A stretch of 64,000 bases of DNA, taken from the NCBI RefSeq assembly GCF_035083965.1, contig NC_089725.1, positions 124,001-188,000 on the forward strand. Direction: 5' to 3'. The notes beneath the pieces were generated by a model. The model saw only the letters and a list, made by a program, of their open reading frames with translations, made no database searches and had not been told where the DNA came from. Made by a program: the position numbers and the translations under genes. How positions within the stretch are numbered: position 1 is the first letter of the stretch; every line of letters starts with the position of its first letter. The DNA comes from Branchiostoma lanceolatum (Eukaryota > Chordata > Leptocardii > Amphioxiformes > Branchiostomatidae). Below are positions 22,279-33,289 of the stretch, one piece after another.

Positions 22279-25053
22279 ACTCAGTACATTGAGCAACAAC
22301 AAGGCAACAGGTCTTGATCGTATTCATTCAAGACTGTTGAAAGCTGCAGCTCCATGTATCTGTAAACCTGTCGCTCACATATTTAACCTGTCCCTCTCCT
22401 CAGGTCACATTCCAAAAGAATGGAAAAGGGCCAGGGTTACACCTATGCACAAAGGGGGGTGATCAAGATGACCCAAACAACTACAGACCCATTTCAGTGC
22501 TACCAGTAATTATGAAAGCATTTGAAAAGGAAGTACATGGGCAGTTCTTAGAATATCTGCATAAACACCAGATTCTTGCTACCCAACAGTCAGGTTTTAG
22601 ACCTGGACATTCTACAGCCACAACCCTTCTTGATGCCACAGACTACATGTTACACAACATATCTAATGGTAAACTTGTGGGAGCAGTCTTCTTAGATCTT
22701 AAAAAGGCATTCGACACTGTGGATCAGAATGTCTTACTACAGAAGATGTCTTGGGTAGGTGTACAGGGGGTTGAGCTTCACTGGTTCACTGATTACTTAG
22801 CTGGAAGGGAACAAACTGTTAGTCTCAATGGATGTGAATCCGACTTCCTACCAGTTACATTAGGGGTACCCCAGGGCTCTATTCTGGGCCCCCTACTGTT
22901 CATTCTGTACATAAACGACTTACCTTCATCAGTCTCTACTGTATGTAAAGTATGTCTGTATGCAGATGATACTGCTATTTTCTGTTCCAGCAAGGACGCT
23001 AGAGTCATAGAGAACACCTTAAACTCCGAGCTAGCAAACCTTGCCACATGGCTACATTCAAATCGTCTAACACTGAATGTCGCTAAGACTAAGTGGATTC
23101 TATTCGGTAGTAGTGGGAAGCTAAGAGCAGTACCTCCACTTAGAATCCAGATTGATCAGGAAACAGTCGAACAAGTGTACCAATTCAAATACCTACAGTT
23201 GCATGCAAAATTATTCAACCCCCCTTGCATTTTGGACATTTTGGCAAATTGAGGAACTTTACAGCTGCATAATAGTACTAAATCATATAAGTGATGAACA
23301 GATATGTTATTACAATCTGATACCACAGCAAAAGTTAAGATTTTTTTCATAGTCCATCCAAAATTGCAACTTTCATACACAAAGCAGGTTGCAAAATTAT
23401 TCAACCCCCTATGAGGGTTTGTCTTTAGTACTTCATGCAGCACCCCTATTTATCTAAAAGCTGAATTCACCTGATGCAGACGTGAACGATAGCTTGTCAC
23501 AAGCTTCTGGCAGTGCTCTTTGGGAATTTCGGCCCATTTCTCGTAGGCAATGGTCTCCGGCTGAGCAATTTTCCGAGGTTTACGTACCGCAACAGCTTTC
23601 TATAGATCCAACCAAAAATTCAAAACTGAGTTTAAGTCTGGAGACTGTTATGGGTACTCAAAAACCTTCCGTTAGAAAGTTGAAGCTGGGGCGTCATTTG
23701 ACATTCCAGCAAGACAATAACCCCAAGCACACATCGACATCCAAATATGTTTGGCCAGAAAAAGAACCTGGAAGGTTTTTGAGTACCCATAACAGTCTCC
23801 AGACTTAAACTCAGTTTTGAATTTTTGGTTGGATCTATAGAAAGCTGTTGCGGTACGTAAACCTCGGAAAATTGCTCAGCCGGAGACCATTGCCTACGAG
23901 AAATGGGCCGAAATTCCCAAAGAGCACTGCCAGAAGCTTGTGACAAGCTATCGTTCACGTCTGCATCAAGTGAATTCAGCTTTTAGATAAATAGGGGTGC
24001 TGCATGAAGTACTAAAGACAAACCCTCATAGGGGGTTGAATAATTTTGCAACCTACATTTTGTGTGAAAGTTGCGTTTTTGGATGGACTATGAAAAAAAT
24101 CTTAACTTTTGCTATATGGTATCAGATTGTAATAACATATCTGTTCATCACTTATATGATTTAGTACTATTATGCAGCTGTAAAGTTCCTCAATTTGCCA
24201 AAATGTCCAAAATGCAAGGGGGGTTGAATAATTTTGCATGCAACTGTAGGTGTTCTCCTTGACTGCAATATCTCATGGAACGAACACATTGATATGGTAT
24301 GTTCCAAGGTATCTCAGAGAATAGGTTTGCTAAGACGCTTAAGATCATGTCTCACTGTCAACATTGCAAGTATGTTATACAGAAGTATGATTCTACCACT
24401 ACTGGAGTATTGTGACATTGTCTGGGAAAATTGTAACATCACCAAGCAGCGACAACTTCAGGTCCTTCAAAATCGAGCTGCCAGGGTCATCCTACAAATG
24501 AAGCGACGATCCAGTGTCCAAGACCTACACAGCAGACTCAACTGGAAGTATCTGACGCAGCGGAGAAAGGAACACATGTGTGTGATGGTCTTTGGGCTTG
24601 TCCCAACATACCTGGATACCACCTTTGTACACAACCACCTGTTACACAGCCACAACACCAGACAAGCCTCTTTGCTCCATAAACCCAATTACACAAACAC
24701 AGCCGGCCACCGCACATTTGCATACAGAGGAGCAACATATTACAATACACTTTCGGCGGACATTAGACATGCACCAACCCTACGGCAGTTTAAAGCTGCC
24801 CTAGGACACACTCCTCCGCACATTGACCTCTGACCTCCACCGTTGACGTTTTTGGTTGATCTCGACAACTGTTCTCTGTAATGACGCTTCGGTTTATTTG
24901 TATATATTGTTTGTTGTCCTCTGGTTGTCTCACTGAATGTAACACGATTCGTTTTTGTTATTTATTTAGTGGGCCCCCTTGGAAATCAACTTCAAATAAG
25001 TTGAATGGGGCTACCCACTTGTCTGAAGATGAATAAATAAATAAATAAATAAA
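22279..25053 (+). mobile_element. 5'-truncated non-LTR retrotransposon (CR1/L2-like LINE), split by a Tc1 element
   Basis: The reverse transcriptase reads NNKATGLDRIHSRLL, then [60 protein letters not shown] and the catalytic YADDT. The C-terminal part resumes at 24249 (GVLLDCNISWNEHI) and ends at TGA 24831-24833. The 3' end has an ATAA-repeat tail near 25028-25053, typical of CR1/L2-type LINEs. The copy is dead: the 5' half is missing, one extra G in a G run near 22456-22461 shifts the frame, and a 1051-bp transposon interrupts it at 23196-24246. Removing that insert joins FKYL to GVLLD with no lost base. Confidence 0.9.
23196..24246. mobile_element. Snap-back (palindromic) Tc1/mariner-type DNA transposon inside the LINE
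   Basis: The element starts CAGTTGCATGCAAAATTATT and ends with the inverted copy, flanked by TA on both sides (23194-23195 and 24247-24248), as Tc1/mariner elements do. The left arm (23196-23671) and right arm (23770-24246) are near-identical inverted copies of about 476 bases, with a 98-base centre (23672-23769). The centre encodes the transposase segment LGRHLTFQQDNNPKHT, around the second catalytic Asp. The right arm continues into the transposase C-terminus (KWAEIPKEHCQKLVTSYRSR). The left arm is an inverted copy of that same 3' half. No intact transposase remains. Confidence 0.93.
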
Positions 25054-26220
25054 AGACACCATGCCCCCAAATGATGTCACCCATATAATGGAATCAACAT
25101 GGTCTTTGTGAATAGACAAAGAAAGTATCCATTCTAATCCTGCCTCAGAATACTGTCCCTCCCAATAGTGACCCTTTAGTTTAATTTATTTTGGTGCCAA
25201 GTTGATAAAGTTACTGAAATCAATTTGAAGTGCTATGCCACAAATGACTGTGACTAAGCCACAACCTTTTCTGATAACATTGAACTATATTAAGAAGTAC
25301 TGTTCAATAAACAAAGACGTTTGTACACAATACACGCGGTGACCCTTCTCTGTTAGGCACCACCAAACCTTAGGTGGGGGTTACACATAGTCAAACATGG
25401 GTCCTGACCACCAGCAAACCAAGGCTGGCAGTAGGTCCGGAGCAGTCAGACCATCTTTAGATTTAGAGTCAAATTCGACTCCCAAATGCACCATCTCCAC
25501 AACTACTGTACTCCCAACCACCAGCCAACCCATTCCAGACCTCCCGTCCATGGCCAACCATCAGGGAACCGTGCCACCAGGTGATCAAATTAAATTCTGC
25601 CACTGAGTGTACATTGAGTGTATATTGGTTTTTAAGTCAATGGCAACACTGCTTAGTACTATCTCCAATAAAGGTATCTTGTTTCTGATTTAGGGCTGAA
25701 ACTGAGAATATGACATATTGGGCACGGACATTTTGTTTGTGGAGGTCACGTATTTTAGCAGTTAGTTTAGAAAAGTAACATTCAGAAGAATCATTACAGC
25801 AGCTGTCGTAAAGGTTGAAAGCCTAAGGTGTTTCATTGCATATGAATACCCAATGTAGTTCCTACCTATGATGGTATGATAAAAGCTGTTTTCTGCATTT
25901 GTTCTAGCAAGGACATTATATAGATAATGGGGGGGGGGGGGGTCTAGTTAATTGAGCTGTATACACAAGGTGATTCATCGTATATGAATACCCAGTGTAG
26001 TTGCTTCAGATGATGGTACAACAAGCTCTTTTCTGCATTTGTTGTAATTAGTCTATTGAAATGTATACACATCTACAAGAACATGTTAACTATTGAATCA
26101 AGGAGGTTTTATATTATATATGAATGAATACAGGACTAATACATTGGTTGAGTACAGGACTAAAAGACCTGTTGGTCATGATATCATATTTCGTCGCCTC
26201 AATTCTTGTTTAACAAGACT
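25054..26220. other. Repeat-containing intergenic region
   Basis: No gene is seen. Two copies of a repeat with catatgaatacccaatgtag and gatgatggta-like blocks occur at 25810-25890 and 25975-26045; a third, inverted, is at 16566-16625. A G-homopolymer of about 13 bases sits at 25930-25942. Confidence 0.5.
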
Positions 26221-26636
26221 TGTGGCGTCGGTGTGGCGTAATGGTGAGAGCATAGGGCTGCCAAACAACGTGGCCCGAGTTCGATTCCGGCTCTCCCCCA
26301 GACATGTCTGGACATGCACCCGACGTTGTGCCCTTGGGAAAGGCACTTAACACAAAAATCCCTCACTTCACTCAGGTGTAAATGAGTACCTAGCTTTGTC
26401 TAGGGACGTCCCTCGGATAGGACGTTAAATGGAGGTCCCGTGTTTGGGGAGAGCCACACCCCGCGCACGTAAAAGAACCCACCACACCTTTCGAAAAAGA
26501 GTAGGGGCATGCCCCGGTGTGCGATGGTCCAAATACCTACAGTCGGCCGCACTTGGGTTCGCCCTTAGTAATAGCCTCTGGCTAGTTGGGTAACCCTGGC
26601 AACATGCCGAACCAATAAATAAAAATAAATAAAACA
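26221..26636 (+). mobile_element. tRNA-derived SINE, nearly complete
   Basis: The head is tRNA-like: A box region tggcgtaatggtgagagc and B box gagttcgattcc. The body contains gcccttgggaaaggcactta, then ggaggtcccgtgtttgggga and gaacccaccacacctttcg. The tail is AATAAA-rich (26617-26634). A second copy lies on the other strand at 58096-58412, and a diverged one at 45435-45735. The repeat of body sequence across copies shows it is a SINE and not a tRNA gene. Confidence 0.85.
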
Positions 26637-26679
26637 AGACTTATGATCTCAACATTTGGAAACACAGGAATCTTGTGTT

Positions 26680-26780
26680 TTTTTGGCTCGCCTTGTTTTT
26701 TTTTCGCCCTATCTCATTAATTTTGGAGTCTGTGGAGGATGTCATCCATAAAATTTACTTGCTGTGGCCTTACTGATCAA
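26680..26780 (-). repeat. Dispersed repeat, family R1 copy
   Basis: The clearest copy: tggctcgccttgttttttt, then cgccctatctcattaat, then gaggatgtcatccataaaat, then cttgctgtggcctta. Other copies are at 240, 2640, 16480, 28015, 28380 and 48230. Confidence 0.55.
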
Positions 26781-27091
26781 AAACAAATACAAGTGGAATA
26801 CTTCTAGTAATTGGCGGCATTTCTAGCACAAGAGACACAATTTATCAATTACTAGATCCCATGTTTCCAAGAGACTGCTTAATTATAATAAGCATTTGTT
26901 TGAGGCTAAACACCAACATAATGGCAATTATATATTATACATGACGCCACCACCACCTGAGTGCCCCATACATGACACACAAACTCCAATCCCTGCCGAA
27001 TGTACCATTGTTCTCCAAACGTAGAATGGAAATGTCACTCTTCTGAAAATTATTCTTGTGCGTTAATGAAAATGGATAATTGTGATACACT

Positions 27092-30000
27092 TTAGTTCCT
27101 TGGTTCAGCCCTCAGCTTGAATGGGACAGGAGCATGTATCCCTCTAAAAACCCCTTCGTCCGAAGGTTTAGGAGCGCCCTCTGGCAGCTTGAAGGTGAAG
27201 CGCTGCAGCAGAGAAGTGAAGATGAGGAAGATCTCCATCCTGGCCAGCTGTTCACCCAGGCAAACACGACGGCCTGAAACATACAAACGTGTCTTCTAGC
27301 TTTCAAACTTATATCAATTTATCAATCAAACGAAACAAACAAACAAACAAACAAATATTAGAAATTGATTGAACTTGAACTTAACAAATTCATTCTGGAA
27401 AGTTTTGTTCATTCCCATTAATGTCTATTGCTCTGAACAAAGATGCTGTCACTTTCTTTGCTGAAAAATCAACAAGAAGTGTTTGCCAATGAGTGTCCCA
27501 AACGCACCTGTGGAGAACGCAATGACCTCAGTCCTCTTCACAAACTTGCCGTCGTCATCAAGAAAGCGAGCGGGGTCAAACTTGCTGGGCTCCGGCCACA
27601 GCTGGGGGTCGTGGTGTACTGACCAGATGTTCACTGCCACCAACGTGTCCTGGGTAAATAAGAAAGAGAAGAATTGACACATGGATAAAGGAAACATTGC
27701 TGTTGCTGATAGACTGTTCATACAAATACATCTTTAGAAATAGACACCAGAACATGATGGAGAATGAGCTTTCCTCTCAGGACATGGCAATATTACATAT
27801 CGGTAGTGCATACATGCAATTGATAACTATTTTGGGCCCATATGGGTTAACTATCACATAACTATGGTCTATTATAAATATGATGTACAATATCAGGCTC
27901 TGAAACATTATATAGATGCTTGATGGTCTGGACTTTTAACCCAAGTCATCTATAAGAATGACGTATACAGTGGTCATTCGTAGGGATATAAGCATGTACG
28001 GCTTAAATCGAGTAAGTTATCATCTATTAGGCCATGTTGATTTGATTGTATGGATGACATCCGCGCGAGCATCAATTTACGTCCGATTCCAAAAATATAC
28101 TAAATCTTTTTTTTAAATCATTCAGTAAATCGTAGAGAGCATCTGCAAAATGATCAAATCCATGCCGTAAATTGCACACAAAAAAATTAGAAAACAATAC
28201 TAATGTCGTAGATCGCCAAAATCAATTCCAAAGTCAAAGAAGAGGATGTGAAGAAATGAAAATGAAGAACCCATCATTCGCTATACTGTACTCTTTTTAT
28301 TTAGTCATATGTTCAACCTTCCTTACCACGAAGATTTCATTTAAAAAAAGAATGAAGGCAACTGTTTGTTTTTTTTCAACTTTTTTTTAGTCGTACGCTC
28401 GCATCAGTTTTTATGTCCACAGAGAATATCATCCATATCATCAAATCAACATGGCCATACATGTGCTTCCTTGTTTCCTTACCGGAAACTACAGATCATA
28501 TTGCCCGGAATGTTGACCTACCTCTGGGATGTTGTAACCCCTGAATGTCGTGTCGCTGCTGGTTCCGTGGGGAATGGTAAACGGTGTGATAGTTGCCAGT
28601 CTGCTCACCTCCGTCAGTGCGGCCTCAGTGTACGGCATCTTCGTATGTAATGGATTATTGAGAACATATGAACAACATTGAAATGTGCTGTACTTTGAAA
28701 ACGTCTAGACATACAGTATACGATTGTACCTGCAATAAAAAAACGTTCACGCTCGTTTTAGAGAGGATACGACTCTAAATATGTTGATTTAAAATCCTGT
28801 TTAGCATAGTTTACCCATAAAGTACAGTTCTATTTCTACCTCCAAAGTCAAAGTAATCCTCATTCAAGTATATATCGGGTAAGAACTCTCTGTACTTTAA
28901 TTTGCTCACCTGGCTACGATGCCCCATTGACGGCTCCTGGTTGGGTCCCAGCACGCTGTCTATCTCCTGCTGTACTTTCCCCTGGATGTCCGGATGGAGG
29001 ATCATGTAGAGCAGGGCCCAGCGGAGGGTGGTAGATGTTGTGTCAGTGCCTGCCAGGAACAGTTGTAAAACGACCTTGCACCGGGAAGAGTAACATTGAT
29101 ACATTTTAAATGACCGACAAACAACAGTATACATTAGATTTCTTGGTCATGATGTCAAAATTGATGAAAAATCAATCGCAAGGTATAATTTTCATGAACT
29201 GAACTGAGGCAACTTCATGGAAAAGCAGTGTATATGCAACTATTTTCTAACCGTTGCCAGTTCCTGCTCTGTGAAGGTGGTATTTTCGTCTGTCTGTCGT
29301 TTCTTCGACTCCAAGAGGAATGCATCAATGAAGTCTCGAATGTCATTCTCGTCAAAGGTCTCCTGGTGTTCTCTGATCCTGTCCTTGATGTGGTTGACCA
29401 GTACAGCCTGACTGTTCCTCAAGTCTAGATACCCTTTCCTGACACCAGGGATGTACCTGAGGGGGCGGAGCATGACGGCCAAATGATCCGCAGAAGTCCG
29501 ACGGAGAACTCGATCTATTGCCATCAAAAGATCTTGAAATTTCTTGTCTCTATACTCGTAGCGACAACCGAATACAATTGAACAGATCACGTTTGAAACT
29601 GTATTCTGCATCATATGAGAGATGCAGAAGGCTTTGATGCGATTTTTGGATATCTCGTCGTGAAGTGCTCGTGTTTCTTCGAGAATCTTCCCTTCCATGC
29701 TCCTCTTCCCGACTCCGAAGTCACGGAGACTCATCAGGGCGAACTTGCGGTGTTCCTTCCATTTGGGTCCGTACGGCTCCTGAGCTATTCCTATAGAGGC
29801 CATTACACAAGTTTCAGAAATCATTTAGGAATGCCAAATGACGAAATGTTTTGATTATTGATTTTATGGCACAAGCTCTCTCTTGACAAAATTAAAACTG
29901 TGTTGCTTGGAAAAATGAGACAAATCTTTTGATCCTAAAACTACACAAATGAACTACATAACCTCGACATATTACAAGTCAATATTGTCGTACAGAATTA

Positions 30001-31401
30001 AGATGCTCATGATTAAAGCTAACTGAAAGAAGGTCAACTGCGGACGAACCGTGTGCTCTTACCCAATGTTTTTCCATCTGGTGTAATCGAGGCGTTAATT
30101 GAAGGACGGCTGGAGAAGACATCGGCGTTCTTCACCAGTGCTTCGTGGATGGCGGCGTAACCGTTCAGAACTATCGTCAGCATTGGGCCAGTATAGACGG
30201 TTAAGACGTCACCATACTTCTTTGACCACTCAGTGAAGACAAGCGGGACATTCTGGCGAGAAAACAACATATTCCGATGATGGAGACAAGGTCATGAATG
30301 AGCATTCTCATTATCACTTCGCTCACTCGGTGATTTATGATGTGGTTTTATGTCACTGGCCAGGCGTTATGGCATTGTAAACACCGAGAAAAAGTAGTAA
30401 TTATCATCATTGTCAGGAAGACTGTTAAGGAGTTGAAGTCCATGTCGTACAAGTGTACCGTGTTTGGCCAATCATTGATGCACGCCTTTCTTCTAACCCA
30501 TGCTTATGATAATATCACCACAATCTACAATTCTTGTTATTCTGAACAAAAATTTCCGAAAACACACAAAAAAACAGACAGGTACGCACAAACAAAAACA
30601 GTACCTCCATTTACACGAAGGCCGTAAGAATTGCCAGGAGTAATTTTTAGTAAAGTCACTTTGTTTGCACCTCTGCGTTCTCTAAGCAAAATGATGTTAA
30701 CAGTCACAAGTGGGGCGACACGTGACCCGAGGGGCATGGTTTTATGGCAAACTAGTATGTGCAGGTTTTCGTCAGGTTAATTATATCAAGCTTTCTAAAA
30801 CTAGTAAAAGTTTCAAACATGAAGTCACCAATTGGACAGGACAAAGGCATGTTTCATGACAGAAAGTACGTTTGAAATATAAGCTTTCGTGCCTATCATC
30901 AGAAAATAAGCGACAGATTAAACAGGCAGGGCCGTATACTCAGAAAATAGGTCACGTATGACATTCCAGATAACTTGTTTTGCCAGCGTGAGTTTATTCT
31001 GTTGGGCCTAATCTCCAAGCAGATCTTCGGATGACAAAATCGTTATGTCGGCCGGGACAGTGTCCAGTATGGCCACCTCGCGGTCTCCTACTCGACACTG
31101 GACATTGGCATGATTATCCTACTGGAAAATTTGACCATAGTGATTTTGCCAATGCTTGGACATAAGGTGGGTCGTGAATTTACACAGGTCTCCGATTGTT
31201 GTCCACGAGGACGGCTCCCACGCCTACACTTACCGTTCTTAGGCTCAACGCATTCCCAACGATCGGCAGTCCTCTCGGTCCTGGTGGCAGGTTTCTCGGG
31301 CGCCGGAACAACAGCAGTACCAGAACCAGGGCACATACAGCAGTCACCAGTAGAACCTGCAGGCTCCCTAACGGTGGGATCAGTTGGCTGAGGAAAGACA
31401 T
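27092..31401 (-). CDS. Cytochrome P450, CYP2-like (clan 2)
   Basis: A haem-thiolate monooxygenase, expected in the endoplasmic reticulum membrane. Seven exons join in frame: 31401-31234, 30252-30063, 29790-29252, 29074-28910, 28638-28522, 27649-27508 and 27273-27092, for 500 residues, the usual CYP2 length. The N-terminus has a hydrophobic anchor (about residues 15-31) followed by the proline-rich hinge [13 protein letters not shown]. Later come the I-helix [12 protein letters not shown] (exon 4), the K-helix ExxR as EVSR (exon 5), the PARF motif (exon 6) and the haem-binding [14 protein letters not shown], split across exons 6 and 7 with the Cys ligand present. All key residues are intact, so it looks functional. 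Its closest named relative by eye is CYP2U1-like, but I cannot place it in a subfamily. ATG 31401 is chosen because it starts the membrane anchor. Confidence 0.95.
28015..28130 (+). repeat. Dispersed repeat, family R1, joined to another repeat
   Basis: It begins ggccatgttgatttgattgt, then atggatgacatccgcgcgag. From about 28068 to 28200 it runs into a segment (catcaatttacgtccg, gcaaaatgatcaaat) that also occurs at 12855-12935 in PPP5C. It lies in CYP intron 5. Confidence 0.5.
28375..28465 (-). repeat. Dispersed repeat, family R1 copy
   Basis: A tttttttagtcgtacgctcg run, then catcagtttt, then gaatatcatccatatcatca and acatggccata. This is the inverted order of the copy at 28015. It lies in CYP intron 5. 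Confidence 0.5.
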
Positions 31402-32139
31402 ATCGTGGCAGCTACCATGGTAGAACACGGTAACGTGTTTGTAAATAGTCTTGGTTCTACCAAGGACTCGAGGAGGCAAACCTATTTGTTCTCCAGCACA
31501 AATGCTAAAGGTCACTGAGAAATGACCTCTCGCGATCGGTCATTTGCCTATCGGTCATTGACCTTTCGGACTATCATTGCCGCGGCCAGTAGAAGTAATA
31601 TCATTACCATACAGCAGTTTCTTTGCCAAGTTCAAGAAAACAGCTGCAAAATCTTATACAACAAGATTTTTTATAAGACAACAATCATGACGATAGCGCG
31701 TTCAGAACTATTAGAACTGCAGTTTACTTGTACGGCACACATACAGGATCTGCCATGGGGGTCAAAATCGTAAATCGCATATTTCCTGGGCTTGCAGCAA
31801 AATTCATTCTCACTTTTTTAAATAAACAATAAATGCATTTTTTGTTATTTCTTGCAACCTTGTTTGAATTTTATGTAAACATCTTTGTTTGGGGGTTTTC
31901 CCCCACGGCTCATTGAAAATCGCCAGCTGGCGACATGATTCCCCTGGTGAAATGAAATAAACAAACAAACAAACAAACAAACAAATGCTTATACATTTTT
32001 GTTAGAGACCTAGGCTAGAGACAAACACACGCAAATCATATCAACAGAGTTAATAACATTGCTAGACCAGTATAATGAACAGTACTGTGCAGTCAATAAT
32101 TTTTGACTCACCTGTTCAACTTTTCGACGTATGTAACAG

Positions 32140-32310
32140 TGGGGGTTCAAGCGCCTCCAACTGACCAGGCTAACTGGTCGCGACCTTTTAGCGTAGTGGT
32201 TAAGGCGTGCGTGCCTGTGATCTGGCCTCCGGCTTCGGCGTGATTTCGAATCTCGGTTGGGGTCACTTCTGTTTCTACTCGCTCCTTTGATTTGTTTCAC
32301 GTATTCTATA
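32140..32310 (+). repeat. tRNA-derived SINE fragment
   Basis: It contains tagcgtagtggttaaggcg (A box like) and gatttcgaatctcgg (B box like), preceded by caactgaccaggctaactgg. The leader and head recur at 51730-51870, so the two are members of one SINE family. Confidence 0.6.
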
Positions 32311-33086
32311 TTCAATTTTCGTTTGATAGATAGCGTTTGGGCTTGGTAATTCATGTAGATGAGTTTGAACACAAGATACTCATAAATTTTGAAAACATAA
32401 TTCTTATGATCTTTGGCTTGCATTAAATAGCATACTCTCATACAGGTAGGTAAGCCTTTTTGTATTGTGCATTAATCATTACCTCCTTATATTCTAGACT
32501 GCCAGTATGTGTGTGTGGCTGTTGATCAGCAAGATTACTCAAGAACAGATGGATGTTTTTTATATTTGGTACAATTGTTGGCAGGTTGTGACGAAAACAG
32601 AAAATGATTAGATTTTGCACCCCTGGCAGCTTTCCTATGTGTTGCAGCAGAGCTTCCGGTTTTGATATGTCGTGTTCTAGACATGCCGTGGTCATGATTT
32701 TTAGCGCTTGTAATCGGGGTGAAGTGACATCAGTTTGGGCCATCTGGCAGTTTGTTTTGGACCTTCAAGGGCATTCCTTTCTGGATATCAATTCTTGATG
32801 ACCACAATGAGTTTCAAATCTTATGCTTGTGTAGAATGAAAGGAAGTGTGGTCTTCATTTTTTACCTTTTCCAAAGTTCAACTTTATTTCGTGCTTATTA
32901 CTTGGTTGCCATTAAGCTTCTAATACAACAAACACTCTTAAATGTCTTGACATTGTGCTTCAAAAGTTATTCTAGATACAAAATGTACAACTACAATGTA
33001 CTAATGTTAGTATTGCTCCCATTAAACTTTTCTTATTCTTCAAACACAGCTTACAGTACAGGGGGGGAGTAGTGGCTGCTATTCCT

Positions 33087-33187
33087 TCAAGCAGAGGTCA
33101 GGGGGCTAGTTGTGACCCTGATTTCTCCCTCCGCGGACTAAACGAGATTGCGCCCACAACTAGCCCAATCACCATAACCTCTGCTTG
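33087..33187. repeat. Short inverted-repeat (MITE-like) element
   Basis: The ends ttcaagcagaggt and acctctgcttgg are inverted copies, and inside them ggctagttgtg pairs with cacaactagcc. It sits about 100 bases past the DTD2 stop, near the likely poly(A) signal (33199-33204, minus strand), so it may be in the 3' UTR. Confidence 0.6.
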
Positions 33188-33289
33188 GTGAATAAACCTT
33201 TATTTTAAGAAATTTACAAGAATATTTTGGTCCAATAATTGTTCATTGCTCGGTACCTTATAGTTTAACGAAAAGAAAACGTTGACAGT

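Larger units (their letters stand above)
31402..33289. other. Intergenic region between CYP and DTD2
   Basis: No gene is recognised. It holds an AAAC-repeat-tailed fragment (31850-31985, a LINE-like 3' end), a tRNA-like SINE (32140-32310), a dispersed repeat segment near 32620-32720, and an inverted-repeat element (33087-33187). An open frame at 32743-32438 (-) overlaps the dispersed repeat and is not taken as a gene. Confidence 0.5.

Noticed and set aside
23482-23958. Two 108-codon frames on opposite strands with the same N-terminal 63 residues
   Set aside because: They are the two arms of the palindromic Tc1 element, read in the wrong strand or frame; not genes.
22279-25053. Reverse transcriptase as a possible retroviral or LTR element
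   Set aside because: The RT is of non-LTR type (FLDLKKAFDTVD, YADDT), with a 3' repeat tail, and no LTRs, protease, integrase or envelope. The same holds for 35383-36656.
26228-26290. Possible tRNA gene with good A and B boxes
   Set aside because: The stems do not form a tRNA, and the segment is the head of a SINE with body and tail.
32166-32270. Possible tRNA gene (tagcgtagtggttaaggcg ... gatttcgaatctcgg)
   Set aside because: Anticodon and acceptor stems do not pair well, and the leader and head recur at 51730-51870, so it is a SINE relic.
32438-32743. A 101-codon open frame on the minus strand that looks protein-like
   Set aside because: Part of it is a dispersed repeat seen at three other places; there are no splice partners or known motifs.
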